From assembly GCA_041159865.1 (NCBI GenBank), contig JBEAXK010000161.1, positions 1 to 54,705 of the forward strand: 54,705 nucleotides of DNA, given 5' to 3'. Below, one piece after another: positions 15,442-23,707 of this stretch. A program made the position numbers and the translations under genes. The notes beneath the pieces are model-generated. The model ran no database searches. It worked only from the letters and a program-made list of their open reading frames with translations, and was not told the DNA's origin. How positions within the stretch are numbered: the stretch's first letter is position 1; the number at the start of each line of letters is the position of its first letter. The stretch comes from BJGN01 sp041159865. Lineage in GTDB: Bacteria; Bacteroidota; Bacteroidia; Chitinophagales; Saprospiraceae.

Positions 15442-18006
15442 TTAAAACTCACATCTCAACCTCAGGTTAATTCTTCTGCTGGTAAGATAGTTGGGTATTG
15501 CATATTGTTGTAAAAAAACGGTTTTAATCCATGTATTTCCTGCCTGATTTTGCACCTGGAGAAGATTATAAACTTCCAAACTAAGCCAGGTTTTTTTACT
15601 AAATCTGAGCCAGTGATCTGGTTTAGTCAAAGATTTTTTCAACCTATCGTAAAGTAAAAATGAAAAACCAATATCTACTCTATGATAAGGATTCAGACGG
15701 TATGTATTTCTATAGATGGTATTATTTCCTTGCAACCCATAAGGTAATCCAGTTCCCAAAGTGAAATTTACATGTACTCTGAAATGATCATTTTTAGGAA
15801 GGTAATCCTGAAAAAACAAAGCTAAAGTAACCAACTGGTCTGATGGTCTTGGTACATCTTTAACTACTGTAGCTTCGGGCTTTCCAATTTCTCTTTCTAA
15901 ATGTTCAATACCATTTAGCCTCTCTCTGGCTCTTAAAAAAGAAAGATTTACCCAAGATTCCGCACCGTTCACAAACTCACCATTTAATCGAACATCTAGA
16001 CCAGTTACATAACCTGTCGCATTATTAACCCCTGCATATCGAATGCGAACATTTTCTACCTCATAGGATACCAAATCCCATAGATTTTTATAGTAAGTTT
16101 CTGCAATAAGTTTGAATTTTGTTGGATTATTCCTACCCATATAAAAATCGTAGGTAAAGCCAGCTAAATAATGAAATGATTTTTGAGCTAAAATATCAAG
16201 GTTCATGATTCCGTCAGGTCTTCTCATTTCCCTGTAAAAAGGAGGTTGCATATAGTATCCAAAGGCAAGTTTCCAGGAAATATCTCTTTTAATTCCTAAA
16301 GGTTTATAAAGTAATTGTACCCTTGGGGAAAACAAAAACTCATTATTTATATTCCAATAGTTTGCTCTCATACCCAAAGAAAGTCTTAATTCTCTTTTTC
16401 CTGCTTTTCTGTAAGTATATGTGTCTTGAAAATAGGCACTTATTCTCGTAGAATTCAATTCATTTTCCGTTTTTAAAACCTGAGAAAGTTGAAATATATC
16501 GGGATTATAGGGAAGTGAATATCCAGCAGAATCTATTCTTTCCCATTCATTAATACGGTCATAAATAGATTCAAGCTGATATTTCAAACTCCACTGTAAA
16601 AAATGATTTTTTGCCCCACTCTCTGCCATTATAATTTCCAAACCTCCTTTATATTCGATATTGCCTACCCTGGTTTGCAATAAATTACGAACATATTGAT
16701 GTTGAGTACCAGAGCCTAATTCTTCTAAAACCTCACCAAAGCGGGAACTTCCCAAATCTGAATCAATTTGTCTAAGACTATAACTTCCTAAAATATCAAA
16801 AGATTCTTTTTCATAGGAACCAAAACCCGACATCAGTAACTTCATGAAAAGAGGATTTTTCCGGTTCTCTGGCAGCCAGGTTAAAGAAAGCCCACCCATT
16901 CCAGTCGTAAAATCATCTTGTTCCTCCCCTTCGAAAACGCTGTATAACTGAAGCGCATAGTTGATTAATCCAAATGCTGTACTTCTTGTGGTTGGTCTGA
17001 ATTCATAACTAGAATTATTATAATTACCCAAGAAACCCACTTGTAAGGATTTTGAAATATCATAAGTCAGATAAATCTGAAAGTCGGTAAAATTGGGAAT
17101 ATACTCCCCTTTCACATCTAATGAACCCAACAGATACCTGTTTGTTTTATACCTTGTTCCTATCAGATATCGCCATTTTTTATAGGAATTTTTTCTTGTT
17201 GCCATACTACCTTCCAAATGAGCAGTTGCTCCAAGTAAACTTCCAGAAAAAGAACCTGCAAAAGATTCCGGTCTTTTATATTTTATATCCAAAACAGAAG
17301 ATTGTTTATCCCCGTACCTAGCTTCAAAACCACCCGAAGAGAAAGATAAATCTCTGATTAAATCAATGTTTGGAAAGCTAAGTCCTTCTTGTTGACCTGC
17401 TCTGATCAGTTGAGGTCTGTAAATTTCAAAATCATTCACATAAACTAGATTTTCATCATAATTGCCCCCTCTAACATTATATTGAGAACTTAATTCCCCT
17501 CCCGTACCACTGCTTGCACCCAAGGCCAGGTGAGGTAACAGACTTTCTAAATTGCCCGAAGTACTTGGTAACAAACGGAGTTGTTCAACCCCTTCCCGGA
17601 CCATTCCTGCCTCTTGAATGCGTGAACTTCGTATTTCAATCTCCAAGTCGGACTCCGAAGGTGCCAAAAGGATGTCAAACTGCCGGCTACTCCCATTAGG
17701 CATTGCCTCAGCATTAACAACACTTTCCTTATAACCAATACGTGTAAAAACAAGAATAAATGGTTTTTGAGCCTGAACTTCCAGATTATATCTTCCAGAA
17801 GCATCTGTCTCAACTGCATTGGAGGTTCCTTTAACATAAACAGTTACAAATTCTACGGGTAAATCGGTCATACCATCCATTACAATTCCAGAAATTTTTG
17901 CACTAATGGATGATTGAGCCACAACTTTACATATAGTCAGCAAAAAAACAGACAGACATAACACATAAAATTTATTCCTCCCTTTACAAGCCTTAATATT
18001 GCCCAT
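15442..18006 (-). CDS. TonB-dependent receptor with N-terminal carboxypeptidase-like domain
   Basis: This outer-membrane receptor has a signal peptide ending near KVVAQ, then a carboxypeptidase-like regulatory domain (ISGIVMDGMTDLPVEFVTVY ... TDASGRYNLEV), a plug domain (QYNVRGGNYDENLVYVNDF, SFSSGGFEARYGDKQSSVLD) and a beta barrel ending in the aromatic NLRLRCEF. The start at 18006 (MGNIKACKGRNKFY) gives 854 residues and a compact signal peptide; an ATG at 18030 is also in frame and would add eight residues. Either start overlaps the end of rpe (14 or 38 bp), so the two are co-transcribed. There is no SusD partner, which argues against a glycan-uptake locus. The substrate is unknown. Confidence 0.9.
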   Translation of the reverse strand: MGNIKACKGRNKFYVLCLSVFLLTICKVVAQSSISAKISGIVMDGMTDLPVEFVTVYVKGTSNAVETDASGRYNLEVQAQKPFILVFTRIGYKESVVNAEAMPNGSSRQFDILLAPSESDLEIEIRSSRIQEAGMVREGVEQLRLLPSTSGNLESLLPHLALGASSGTGGELSSQYNVRGGNYDENLVYVNDFEIYRPQLIRAGQQEGLSFPNIDLIRDLSFSSGGFEARYGDKQSSVLDIKYKRPESFAGSFSGSLLGATAHLEGSMATRKNSYKKWRYLIGTRYKTNRYLLGSLDVKGEYIPNFTDFQIYLTYDISKSLQVGFLGNYNNSSYEFRPTTRSTAFGLINYALQLYSVFEGEEQDDFTTGMGGLSLTWLPENRKNPLFMKLLMSGFGSYEKESFDILGSYSLRQIDSDLGSSRFGEVLEELGSGTQHQYVRNLLQTRVGNIEYKGGLEIIMAESGAKNHFLQWSLKYQLESIYDRINEWERIDSAGYSLPYNPDIFQLSQVLKTENELNSTRISAYFQDTYTYRKAGKRELRLSLGMRANYWNINNEFLFSPRVQLLYKPLGIKRDISWKLAFGYYMQPPFYREMRRPDGIMNLDILAQKSFHYLAGFTYDFYMGRNNPTKFKLIAETYYKNLWDLVSYEVENVRIRYAGVNNATGYVTGLDVRLNGEFVNGAESWVNLSFLRARERLNGIEHLEREIGKPEATVVKDVPRPSDQLVTLALFFQDYLPKNDHFRVHVNFTLGTGLPYGLQGNNTIYRNTYRLNPYHRVDIGFSFLLYDRLKKSLTKPDHWLRFSKKTWLSLEVYNLLQVQNQAGNTWIKTVFLQQYAIPNYLTSRRINLRLRCEF

Positions 18007-18673
18007 TTTTAATGTTTTCAGCCATTTCATAAAACTTATTTACGGTACCTTTTCTATCTGATGCTTTAAATACAGAAGTACCCGCCACCAGATTGTCTGC
18101 CCCTGCTTTAATTAAAGCACTTGCATTATTCAAATCTACACCCCCATCTATTTGTATAATGACATCTGGATAAGATATATCTAATAAATTTCTTAATTCA
18201 CGGACTCTGTAAATAGTTTGGGGTATAAATTTCTGTCCTCCAAATCCTGGGTTTACAGACATAATCAAAACACTTTCAACATAAGGGAAAATGTCTTTCA
18301 GTAAGGAAACCGAAGTATGAGGATTAATTGCAACTCCAGGTGCCATACCCAACTCTTTGATTTGCTGTAATGTTCTAACCAGATGAGGGCAAGTTTCATA
18401 ATGAACGGTTATTCTATCAGAACCAGCATCTTTAAACGATTTTAAATAGGCGTCTGGATTTAAAATCATTAAATGAACATCAAAAATCTTGGTTGTTAAA
18501 GGTCTCAGGGAATTTATAACAGGAAATCCAAAACTAATATTTGGAACAAAATGACCATCCATGATGTCGAGGTGTAACCAATCTGCCTGACACTGATTAA
18601 AAAAAGAAATTTCATCCTTAAGGTTGCTAAAATCAGCTGCAAGTAAAGATGGTGATAAACAAAATGGCCTCAT
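17993..18673 (-). CDS. rpe: Ribulose-phosphate 3-epimerase
   Basis: The TIM-barrel enzyme interconverts ribulose-5-phosphate and xylulose-5-phosphate in the pentose phosphate pathway. The 226-residue protein carries SPSLLAADFSNLKDEI, WLHLDIMDGHFVPNISFG (metal-binding His and Asp), IFDVHLMI, VNPGFGGQKFIPQT, IIQIDGGVDLNNA and VAGTSVF near the phosphate-binding end. The length is typical. Its 3' end overlaps the TonB-dependent receptor gene, an unusual partner for this enzyme. A perfect TAnnTTTG box lies 20 bp before the ATG. Confidence 0.97.
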   Translation of the reverse strand: MRPFCLSPSLLAADFSNLKDEISFFNQCQADWLHLDIMDGHFVPNISFGFPVINSLRPLTTKIFDVHLMILNPDAYLKSFKDAGSDRITVHYETCPHLVRTLQQIKELGMAPGVAINPHTSVSLLKDIFPYVESVLIMSVNPGFGGQKFIPQTIYRVRELRNLLDISYPDVIIQIDGGVDLNNASALIKAGADNLVAGTSVFKASDRKGTVNKFYEMAENIKNGQY

Positions 18674-18692
18674 TTTAATGATTTAATTAGCG

Positions 18693-18700
18693 CAAAAGTA
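18693..18700 (-). promoter_or_regulatory. Probable rpe -7 box
   Basis: The minus strand reads TACTTTTG, a perfect TAnnTTTG match, 20 bp before the rpe ATG, giving a very short leader. No clear TTG -33 element is seen. Confidence 0.45.
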
Positions 18701-18814
18701 TAAATAAGCGGTGAAAAATTTGGCTAAATACCTTTATAATCAATTTTTAGTTCCAAGTTCTTTGCCTTCCAGAACAAAATAAAATAGTAAATTATAACAA
18801 ATAGAATACATATT

Positions 18815-18868
18815 ATGTCTAAAAAAGAATTACTTTCATATTTAAAATTAAACTTAAATTTAATCTAA
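18815..18868 (+). CDS. Possible Leu-rich leader ORF before the acetyltransferase
   Basis: A 17-codon frame encodes MSKKELLSYLKLNLNLI (six Leu) and its TAA directly abuts the ATG of the acetyltransferase at 18869, in the same frame. Stop-start abutment permits translational coupling. In such AT-rich sequence a short Leu/Asn/Lys frame can arise by chance, and no terminator or alternative hairpin accompanies it, so the call is weak. Confidence 0.2.
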   Translation: MSKKELLSYLKLNLNLI

Positions 18869-19351
18869 ATGTCAGTGGAACTGTCAGGTAAATTAAAAAT
18901 TAATTGTCTGCCTTATGCTGGTTTAAGTCTTAACCAGTTATATGATCTCATGAAATTGCGGCAAATAGTATTTGTTGTTGAACAAAACTGTCCCTATTTA
19001 GATGCTGATGATGTAGATAAAGATGCCTGGCATCTTTTGTTTTATGGTTGGGACGAGCAACTCGTGGCCTATGCCAGGCTCATACCAAAAGGTATCGTTT
19101 ATCCAGAATATGCATCTATAGGCCGAATTGTTGTCCACCCAGATTTTCGAAAAAAAAACATAGGAAAGCATCTAGTAAAAAAATCAATTGAGGAGATGGA
19201 GATAAAATATGGGAACATTGAAATTAAAATATCTGCCCAGTCTTACCTGTTACGTTTCTATGAATCTCTTGGATTTTATAAATCTGGCGAAGAATATTTA
19301 GAAGATGGTATTCCTCATACGCCCATGATAAAGCCCAAAAAGCTTATCTAA
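18869..19351 (+). CDS. ElaA-like GNAT family N-acetyltransferase
   Basis: The 160-residue protein is an acetyl-CoA-dependent acyltransferase of the ElaA branch. The N-terminal LNQLYDLMKLRQIVFVVEQN and DADDVDKDAWHLLFY segments are ElaA hallmarks. The acetyl-CoA-binding motif A is YASIGRIVVHPDFRKKNIGKHLV, with the diphosphate-binding R/KKxxGK loop. Near the C terminus, LLRFYESLGFYKSGEEYLEDGIPH is the usual motif B and substrate end. It stands alone on the plus strand between rpe and the aromatic operon, and a shared hairpin terminator follows. The natural substrate of ElaA proteins is not established. Confidence 0.9.
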   Translation: MSVELSGKLKINCLPYAGLSLNQLYDLMKLRQIVFVVEQNCPYLDADDVDKDAWHLLFYGWDEQLVAYARLIPKGIVYPEYASIGRIVVHPDFRKKNIGKHLVKKSIEEMEIKYGNIEIKISAQSYLLRFYESLGFYKSGEEYLEDGIPHTPMIKPKKLI

Positions 19352-19380
19352 TCTGTTAAATTGGATAAATGGTTGATAAA

Positions 19381-19417
19381 ATTTTAAAGCCCCCGTTGAA
19401 AACGGAGGCTTTAAAAT
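19381..19417. terminator. Bidirectional terminator between the acetyltransferase and aroF/chorismate mutase
   Basis: A 17-bp stem with one mismatch (arms 19381-19397 and 19401-19417, outer ATTTTAAAGCC/GGCTTTAAAAT, inner CCGTT/AACGG) closes a 3-4 nt loop. It lies 30 bp after the plus-strand gene and 8 bp after the minus-strand operon. The outer A/T pairs give a U-rich exit on both strands, and the minus strand continues TTTATC. Confidence 0.8.
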
Positions 19418-19424
19418 AAAATGA

Positions 19425-20507
19425 TTAATTTCCTTGCATTACTTTTTCCTGGTGATTTATAGATTCTTGGTGAATTGCCTTCAACGTAGTTTCGATAAAC
19501 TCCTCACTCAATCCTTTTTTAGTTCCCAAAAGCAGGCCTCTTTCTAAAATTTCATTCCATCTGTTTGTCTGTAGAATGGCAATATTATTTTCCTTTTTAA
19601 ATTTACCAATTCCCTCAGCCAGTTTCATTCTTCTGGCGTATAAATTCATTAGTTCGTCATCAATTTCATCAATTTCATGGCGCAAATGATCGATATTATG
19701 ACGGAATTCCTCATTATCGGTAGTAGCTAATCTAAACTTTAACTTGTTATAAAGATCTGCCCCATAAACCTCAGGCGTAATTTGCTGGGCTGCGTCGCTC
19801 CATGCCTCATCGGGACGTGGATGAACTTCGGTCATAAGGCCATCAAAATTAAGGTCAAATCCCTTCTGAGCAACTGCCAATAAAGTATCTCTGCGCCCAC
19901 ATATATGGCTATTATCCACAATAATTTCTAAATCAGGAAATAATCTTTTCAATTCTATAGCAATTTGCCAGCGGGGAATATTCCTATAATTTGACTCTCC
20001 ATGATGAGAGAATCCCCTTTGAATAGCGGCAATTCTTCTTATACCTGCATTATATACTCTTTCAATGGCACCTATCCACAATTTTAAATCAGGATTTACC
20101 GGATTTTTGATAAGAACAGGAATATCAACTCCTTTTAGCGCATCGGCAACCTCTTGAACAGAGAATGGATTAACGGTAGTTCGAGCTCCTATCCAAAGTA
20201 CATCGATTCCAGCTTTAAGCGCTTCAAAAACATGCTGGGTATTAGCGACCTCCGTAGTTACAGGTAAACCCGTTTCTGCTTTAACCTTTTTCAACCAGGG
20301 TAAACCAATGGTACCGACTCCTTCAAATTCACCTGGACGGGTTCTTGGTTTCCAGATACCTGCTCTAAAAAGATCTACTTTACCGAGGCCTGCCAAGCCT
20401 CTTGCAGCTTGAAGGACTTGCTCTTCTGATTCCGCACTACAAGGTCCGGCAATAATAATGGGTCGTTTTTCCGTACGCGCCAAAACGGGGCTAAATGTCA
20501 TTTCCAT
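19425..20507 (-). CDS. Bifunctional DAHP synthase/chorismate mutase
   Basis: The 360-residue fusion catalyses the first shikimate-pathway step (PEP plus erythrose-4-phosphate) and conversion of chorismate to prephenate. Residues about 1-265 are a type I-beta, KDO8P-synthase-like DAHP synthase: PIIIAGPCSAESEEQV, LFRAGIWKPRTRPGEFEGVG, LIKNPVNPD, GFSHHGESNYRNIP and DNSHICGRRD. Residues about 272-355 are an AroQ-type chorismate mutase: IDHLRHEIDEIDDELMNLYA, RRMKLAEGIGKFKKE, then ILQTNRWNEILERG. Fusion probably lets prephenate or aromatic amino acids inhibit the synthase, as known for related enzymes. It is the last gene of the pheA-aminotransferase-tyrA operon, 19 bp after tyrA, and so sits under the leader-peptide attenuator at 23450-23572. 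Confidence 0.95.
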   Translation of the reverse strand: MEMTFSPVLARTEKRPIIIAGPCSAESEEQVLQAARGLAGLGKVDLFRAGIWKPRTRPGEFEGVGTIGLPWLKKVKAETGLPVTTEVANTQHVFEALKAGIDVLWIGARTTVNPFSVQEVADALKGVDIPVLIKNPVNPDLKLWIGAIERVYNAGIRRIAAIQRGFSHHGESNYRNIPRWQIAIELKRLFPDLEIIVDNSHICGRRDTLLAVAQKGFDLNFDGLMTEVHPRPDEAWSDAAQQITPEVYGADLYNKLKFRLATTDNEEFRHNIDHLRHEIDEIDDELMNLYARRMKLAEGIGKFKKENNIAILQTNRWNEILERGLLLGTKKGLSEEFIETTLKAIHQESINHQEKVMQGN

Positions 20508-20526
20508 GAATATTCTTTTAAGTTAG

Positions 20527-21369
20527 TCAGGAAATAATGCGTTTTATTGCATTTGCTTCCTCAATGAGTGTATGAAAAGTGTCAAAATCGTTTTTTATAA
20601 GTAAGCTTCGAAATTGCGAAAGTTGGTTAATGTGCTCATCCAGAACATCCAGTACGTTGTCTCTGTTTTGCCTGAATATAGGAATCCAGGTATCAGGTGA
20701 TGATTTAGCAAGCCTGACCGTACTGCTAAATCCTGATCCGGCAAGCTCAAAAATTCTGTTTTCATCTTTTTCTTTTGCTAAGACCGTTAGTGCTAAGGCA
20801 AAAGAACTAATATGTGAAATATGCGATACATAAGCAGTATGTACATCGTGAGATTTTGAATCAAGCGCTAAAATTTTCATGTTTAAAGCAGAAAATAAAC
20901 GTTTTACTGTCTCCAGTGCATCCTGTGCGCTCAGTTCTATGTCACATAAAACGGTAAATTTTCCTTCAAAAAGATCGGGAATTGCCGCCTCAGGACCAGA
21001 AAATTCAGTACCGGCCATGGGATGGGCTGCAACAAAACGACTCCTTTTAGGATGCAAACGAACGGCTTCTGCTAATTGCATCTTTGTAGATCCTACATCA
21101 AAAATGAGTTGTTTATCTGAAATTCGAGACAATAAATCTGGGACGATTTTAACCATGCTGTCCATCGGGGTCGATACAATAAAAACATCTGCTGTTTTAA
21201 TAGCATCCTCCAAGGTAATAATCTCATCGACTAAACCCAGTTTCAATGCCTTTGAGGCGTGTTCCTTTTGATTATCTATACCCAAAATACGGGTAATACC
21301 CACTTTATTTTTTAGGGAAATACCCAGTGACCCGCCTATTAATCCTAATCCAATAATTGCTACAATCAT
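20527..21369 (-). CDS. tyrA: Prephenate dehydrogenase
   Basis: The enzyme oxidatively decarboxylates prephenate to 4-hydroxyphenylpyruvate with NAD(P), the Tyr branch. The 280-residue protein begins with the Rossmann motif VAIIGLGLIGGSLGISLK and has VGSTKMQL, FVAAHPMAGTEFSGPEAA and HVTAYVSHISH-type active-site blocks (here DVHTAYVSHISHISSFAL). No C-terminal ACT domain is present, so feedback control probably comes from elsewhere. The gene begins 2 bp after the aminotransferase stop and is followed by the DAHP synthase fusion. Confidence 0.94.
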   Translation of the reverse strand: MIVAIIGLGLIGGSLGISLKNKVGITRILGIDNQKEHASKALKLGLVDEIITLEDAIKTADVFIVSTPMDSMVKIVPDLLSRISDKQLIFDVGSTKMQLAEAVRLHPKRSRFVAAHPMAGTEFSGPEAAIPDLFEGKFTVLCDIELSAQDALETVKRLFSALNMKILALDSKSHDVHTAYVSHISHISSFALALTVLAKEKDENRIFELAGSGFSSTVRLAKSSPDTWIPIFRQNRDNVLDVLDEHINQLSQFRSLLIKNDFDTFHTLIEEANAIKRIIS

Positions 21370-21371
21370 AA

Positions 21372-22553
21372 CTAAACTTTTAGTTCTGAAGAACTTATTC
21401 TATCTATGGCCTCCCTGAAATCCTGAACGGGACTGCACAAAGATATTCGCAGGTAAGGCACCCCCCCTTCTCCAAAAATTCCTCCAGGGGTAATAAATAA
21501 ATTAGTTTCGTATAATAACCGGTCTGCTAACAAATAGGCATTCTCATATTGTTTGGGAATTTTTGCCCATAAAAACATACCCACTTGATTTTTCGAATAT
21601 TTGCATCCTAATAAATCCATCACCTTTTCTGCTACTTTTCTTCTCTCAAGATAAACCTTATTCATGTTTTCATACCAGGATTCTGGGAGCTGAAGAGCTG
21701 TAATGGCGGCTTTTTGAATGCCGTAAAACATGCCAGAATCCATATTACTTTTAAAAGTTAAAATTTCGGACAAATAATCAGCCCGACCTGCTAACATACC
21801 GATTCTCCATCCTGCCAGATTATGTGCTTTACTCAAAGAATTCAGTTCTAATGCAACATCCATAGCACCAGGAACAAACAGCAAACTGTATTTTTCAGGA
21901 TTTAATACAAACGTATATGGATTATCATTGACAAGTAAAATTTGATATTGTCTGGCAAACTGTATTAACGCCGTAAAATATCCCATATCGGCTGGTGCAC
22001 CAGTGGGCATATTGGGATAATTAAGCCACATTAATTTAACTTTTGATAAATCAGTTTTAGCAAGCTTATCTAAATCTGCCTGCCAGTTTCTGGCTTCTTC
22101 CAGATTATAATTCCGAATAGTGGCACCCGTCAGTTTGGCAACAGCTGAATAGGCTGGATAACCAGGATCAGGCACAAGAACTTCATCACCGTTCTCCAGA
22201 TAGGTCATAGAAATATGCATAATACCTTCCTTAGAACCGATGAGTGGCAATATTTCAGTATTAGGATTTAACTCAACGTGGAAATAAGATTTATACCACT
22301 GGGCGAATGCACTTCTCAATTCTGGCAAACCTAAATAAGACTGATAACCATGAATATCTTTTTTTGAACTTTCGTTTATCAACGTTTTGATGACCTCTTC
22401 ATCAGGAGCCTGATCAGGACTTCCTATACCTAAGTTTATCACCTTTTTACCTTCTGAACGTAAAAGGGCAATTTCCTTCAATTTTCGGGAAAAATAATAT
22501 TCCTCAACATGCCCCATTCGCGATGCCGGGAAAATAACTGGCTCTCTTTTCAT
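21372..22553 (-). CDS. Class I/II PLP aminotransferase (probable aromatic or aspartate type)
   Basis: This 393-residue fold-type I enzyme most likely transaminates phenylpyruvate, hydroxyphenylpyruvate or prephenate, since it lies between pheA and tyrA. Motifs are VINLGIGSPDQAPDEEVIK, GYQSYLGLPELRSAFAQWY, VLVPDPGYPAYSAVAKLTGA, MWLNYPNMPTGAPAD, and the PLP-lysine motif SLSKAHNLAGWRIGM. The sequence resembles the LL-diaminopimelate/aspartate aminotransferase branch, so sequence alone does not fix the substrate; the operon does. Its ATG overlaps the pheA stop (ATGA), indicating translational coupling. Confidence 0.9.
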   Translation of the reverse strand: MKREPVIFPASRMGHVEEYYFSRKLKEIALLRSEGKKVINLGIGSPDQAPDEEVIKTLINESSKKDIHGYQSYLGLPELRSAFAQWYKSYFHVELNPNTEILPLIGSKEGIMHISMTYLENGDEVLVPDPGYPAYSAVAKLTGATIRNYNLEEARNWQADLDKLAKTDLSKVKLMWLNYPNMPTGAPADMGYFTALIQFARQYQILLVNDNPYTFVLNPEKYSLLFVPGAMDVALELNSLSKAHNLAGWRIGMLAGRADYLSEILTFKSNMDSGMFYGIQKAAITALQLPESWYENMNKVYLERRKVAEKVMDLLGCKYSKNQVGMFLWAKIPKQYENAYLLADRLLYETNLFITPGGIFGEGGVPYLRISLCSPVQDFREAIDRISSSELKV

Positions 22554-23434
22554 TCTTCAAAGTGTTTCCCTTGATTATAAATACCTAAAATATACAGATC
22601 ATTTGCCAGCGGTTTTATGGCATCAATGGCAGATTGTACAGGCACTAATCCTTCCGAAATAAAGTCAAGATAAAATTGATATTCCCAGGGTTTTCCCAAT
22701 ATAGGCGTAGACTGAATCTTAGAAACATTAATGTTGTAGGCTGCCAAAACAGCTAAAACCTTGTAGAGACTGCCAACCGTATGATCCACTGAAAAAGTGA
22801 TTGAGACTTTATTAGCTTGTTCATCGATGTTTATATTCTTTTTAGGTTGCAAAACCCAAAATCGAGTATGATTAGCTTTATTTGTCTCAATGCCAGGGGC
22901 AAGAATTTCTAAATCATACATTTTAGCTGCCAGACTACTGGCTATAGCACCCACACCCTTTACTTGTTTCTCATGAATGTATTTGGCAGAAAGTGCGGTA
23001 TCCTCACTTTCCACTAAACTAATAAAAGGGTAATTTCTAAAAAATTCCCGGCATTGTTCGATGGCAATTGGGTGAGAATGAACCTCTTTTAAGTCCCTTA
23101 CTGATTGGCCGGGTAACGCCATTAAGTTTTGTATAATTCTTAAATAAACTTCACCCACAATGAATAGCTCAGAATCGTGAACTCTTTTGTAATTAGGAAG
23201 AAGGGTTCCAGCAATGGAATTTTCTATGGCCATCAATGCCACATCGACTTTTTCATTCTTTTGGGCTTTTTCTACCAATTCATCAAATGTAATAGCAGGA
23301 ATAATTTCAATATTCTGCCCCTCAAAACAATGTCTGGCGGCGATATCATGAAATGCCCCAGGAACACCTTGTATAGCAATACCTAATGACTGGGTGTTGA
23401 TTAACTTTTTTTCCAGTAATGTTTGAGCGATCAT
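22550..23434 (-). CDS. pheA: Prephenate dehydratase with ACT domain
   Basis: The enzyme converts prephenate to phenylpyruvate, the Phe branch. The 294-residue protein has the catalytic domain start IAIQGVPGAFHDIAARHCF, the conserved VALMAIENSIAGTL and the NHTRFWVLQP motif with the catalytic Thr-Arg-Phe. Residues about 205-285 form an ACT domain (SITFSVDHTVGSLYKVLAVL ... SKIQSTPILGKPWEYQFYLD), the site of Phe feedback inhibition in homologues. It is the first structural gene of the Phe/Tyr operon. Its ATG lies 15 bp after the U-tract of a leader terminator, so expression depends on read-through of the attenuator. Confidence 0.96.
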   Translation of the reverse strand: MIAQTLLEKKLINTQSLGIAIQGVPGAFHDIAARHCFEGQNIEIIPAITFDELVEKAQKNEKVDVALMAIENSIAGTLLPNYKRVHDSELFIVGEVYLRIIQNLMALPGQSVRDLKEVHSHPIAIEQCREFFRNYPFISLVESEDTALSAKYIHEKQVKGVGAIASSLAAKMYDLEILAPGIETNKANHTRFWVLQPKKNINIDEQANKVSITFSVDHTVGSLYKVLAVLAAYNINVSKIQSTPILGKPWEYQFYLDFISEGLVPVQSAIDAIKPLANDLYILGIYNQGKHFEE

Positions 23435-23449
23435 AATTAAATTTTAGCC

Positions 23450-23532
23450 AAAAAAAAAGTCCCGCTGGCGGGACTCTATTTTGCAGAATTATTTTGTAGC
23501 AATTATAGCGTCCCTTTACGATAGACCGTAAA
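23450..23532 (-). promoter_or_regulatory. Phe/Tyr transcription attenuator (leader RNA of the aromatic operon)
   Basis: Three exclusive structures can be drawn on the minus-strand RNA. Stem 1:2 pairs TTTACG (23527-23532) with CGTAAA (23515-23520) at the end of the leader-peptide frame. The antiterminator pairs GGGAC (23510-23514) with GTCCC (23470-23474) and, nested inside it, TTGC (23499-23502) with GCAA (23481-23484). The terminator is the 8-bp AGTCCCGC/GCGGGACT hairpin (23458-23475) followed by a run of nine U (23450-23458). A ribosome stalled on the Phe/Tyr codons would cover the 5' arm of stem 1:2 and free GGGAC to form the antiterminator. This is the classical leader-peptide mechanism and fits the operon's products. 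Confidence 0.88.
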
Positions 23533-23572
23533 AATAAAAGCCGCTAAAATAAAATGCTCCAGAAAAATTCAT
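23516..23572 (-). CDS. Phe/Tyr-rich leader peptide of the aromatic operon
   Basis: The frame encodes MNFSGAFYFSGFYFYGLS and stops at TAA: 18 residues with five Phe (all TTT) and three Tyr (TAT, TAT, TAC), concentrated in the second half. It lies about 80 bp upstream of pheA, after a likely promoter (23591-23620) and before a Rho-independent terminator (23450-23475). Its position, aromatic content and overlap with the first pause hairpin are those of an attenuation leader peptide. The peptide itself probably has no function beyond reporting charged tRNA-Phe and tRNA-Tyr levels by ribosome stalling. It has no evident Shine-Dalgarno sequence, which is normal for Bacteroidota. Confidence 0.88.
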   Translation of the reverse strand: MNFSGAFYFSGFYFYGLS

Positions 23573-23590
23573 TTTTGTTTGTTTACTGTG

Positions 23591-23620
23591 TAAAATTATA
23601 AACTTTAAATAATATTCCAA
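23591..23620 (-). promoter_or_regulatory. Promoter of the aromatic operon leader
   Basis: On the minus strand TTG (23618-23620) and TAATTTTA (23591-23598) are separated by 19 bp, one mismatch from the TTG/TAnnTTTG promoter. Transcription would start about ten bases before the leader-peptide ATG at 23572. Confidence 0.5.
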
Positions 23621-23707
23621 TAAAAGTAGCTAAAAATAATTAAGAATTTAACTTTTTGGCTATATTATTGCATTAATATCAATTTTTAACCCTTTCTATT
23701 ATCTATT

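Noticed and set aside
20879..21271. 130-residue plus-strand frame inside tyrA
   Set aside because: Antisense shadow of a well-supported conserved gene, with Ser/Lys-rich composition typical of such shadows.
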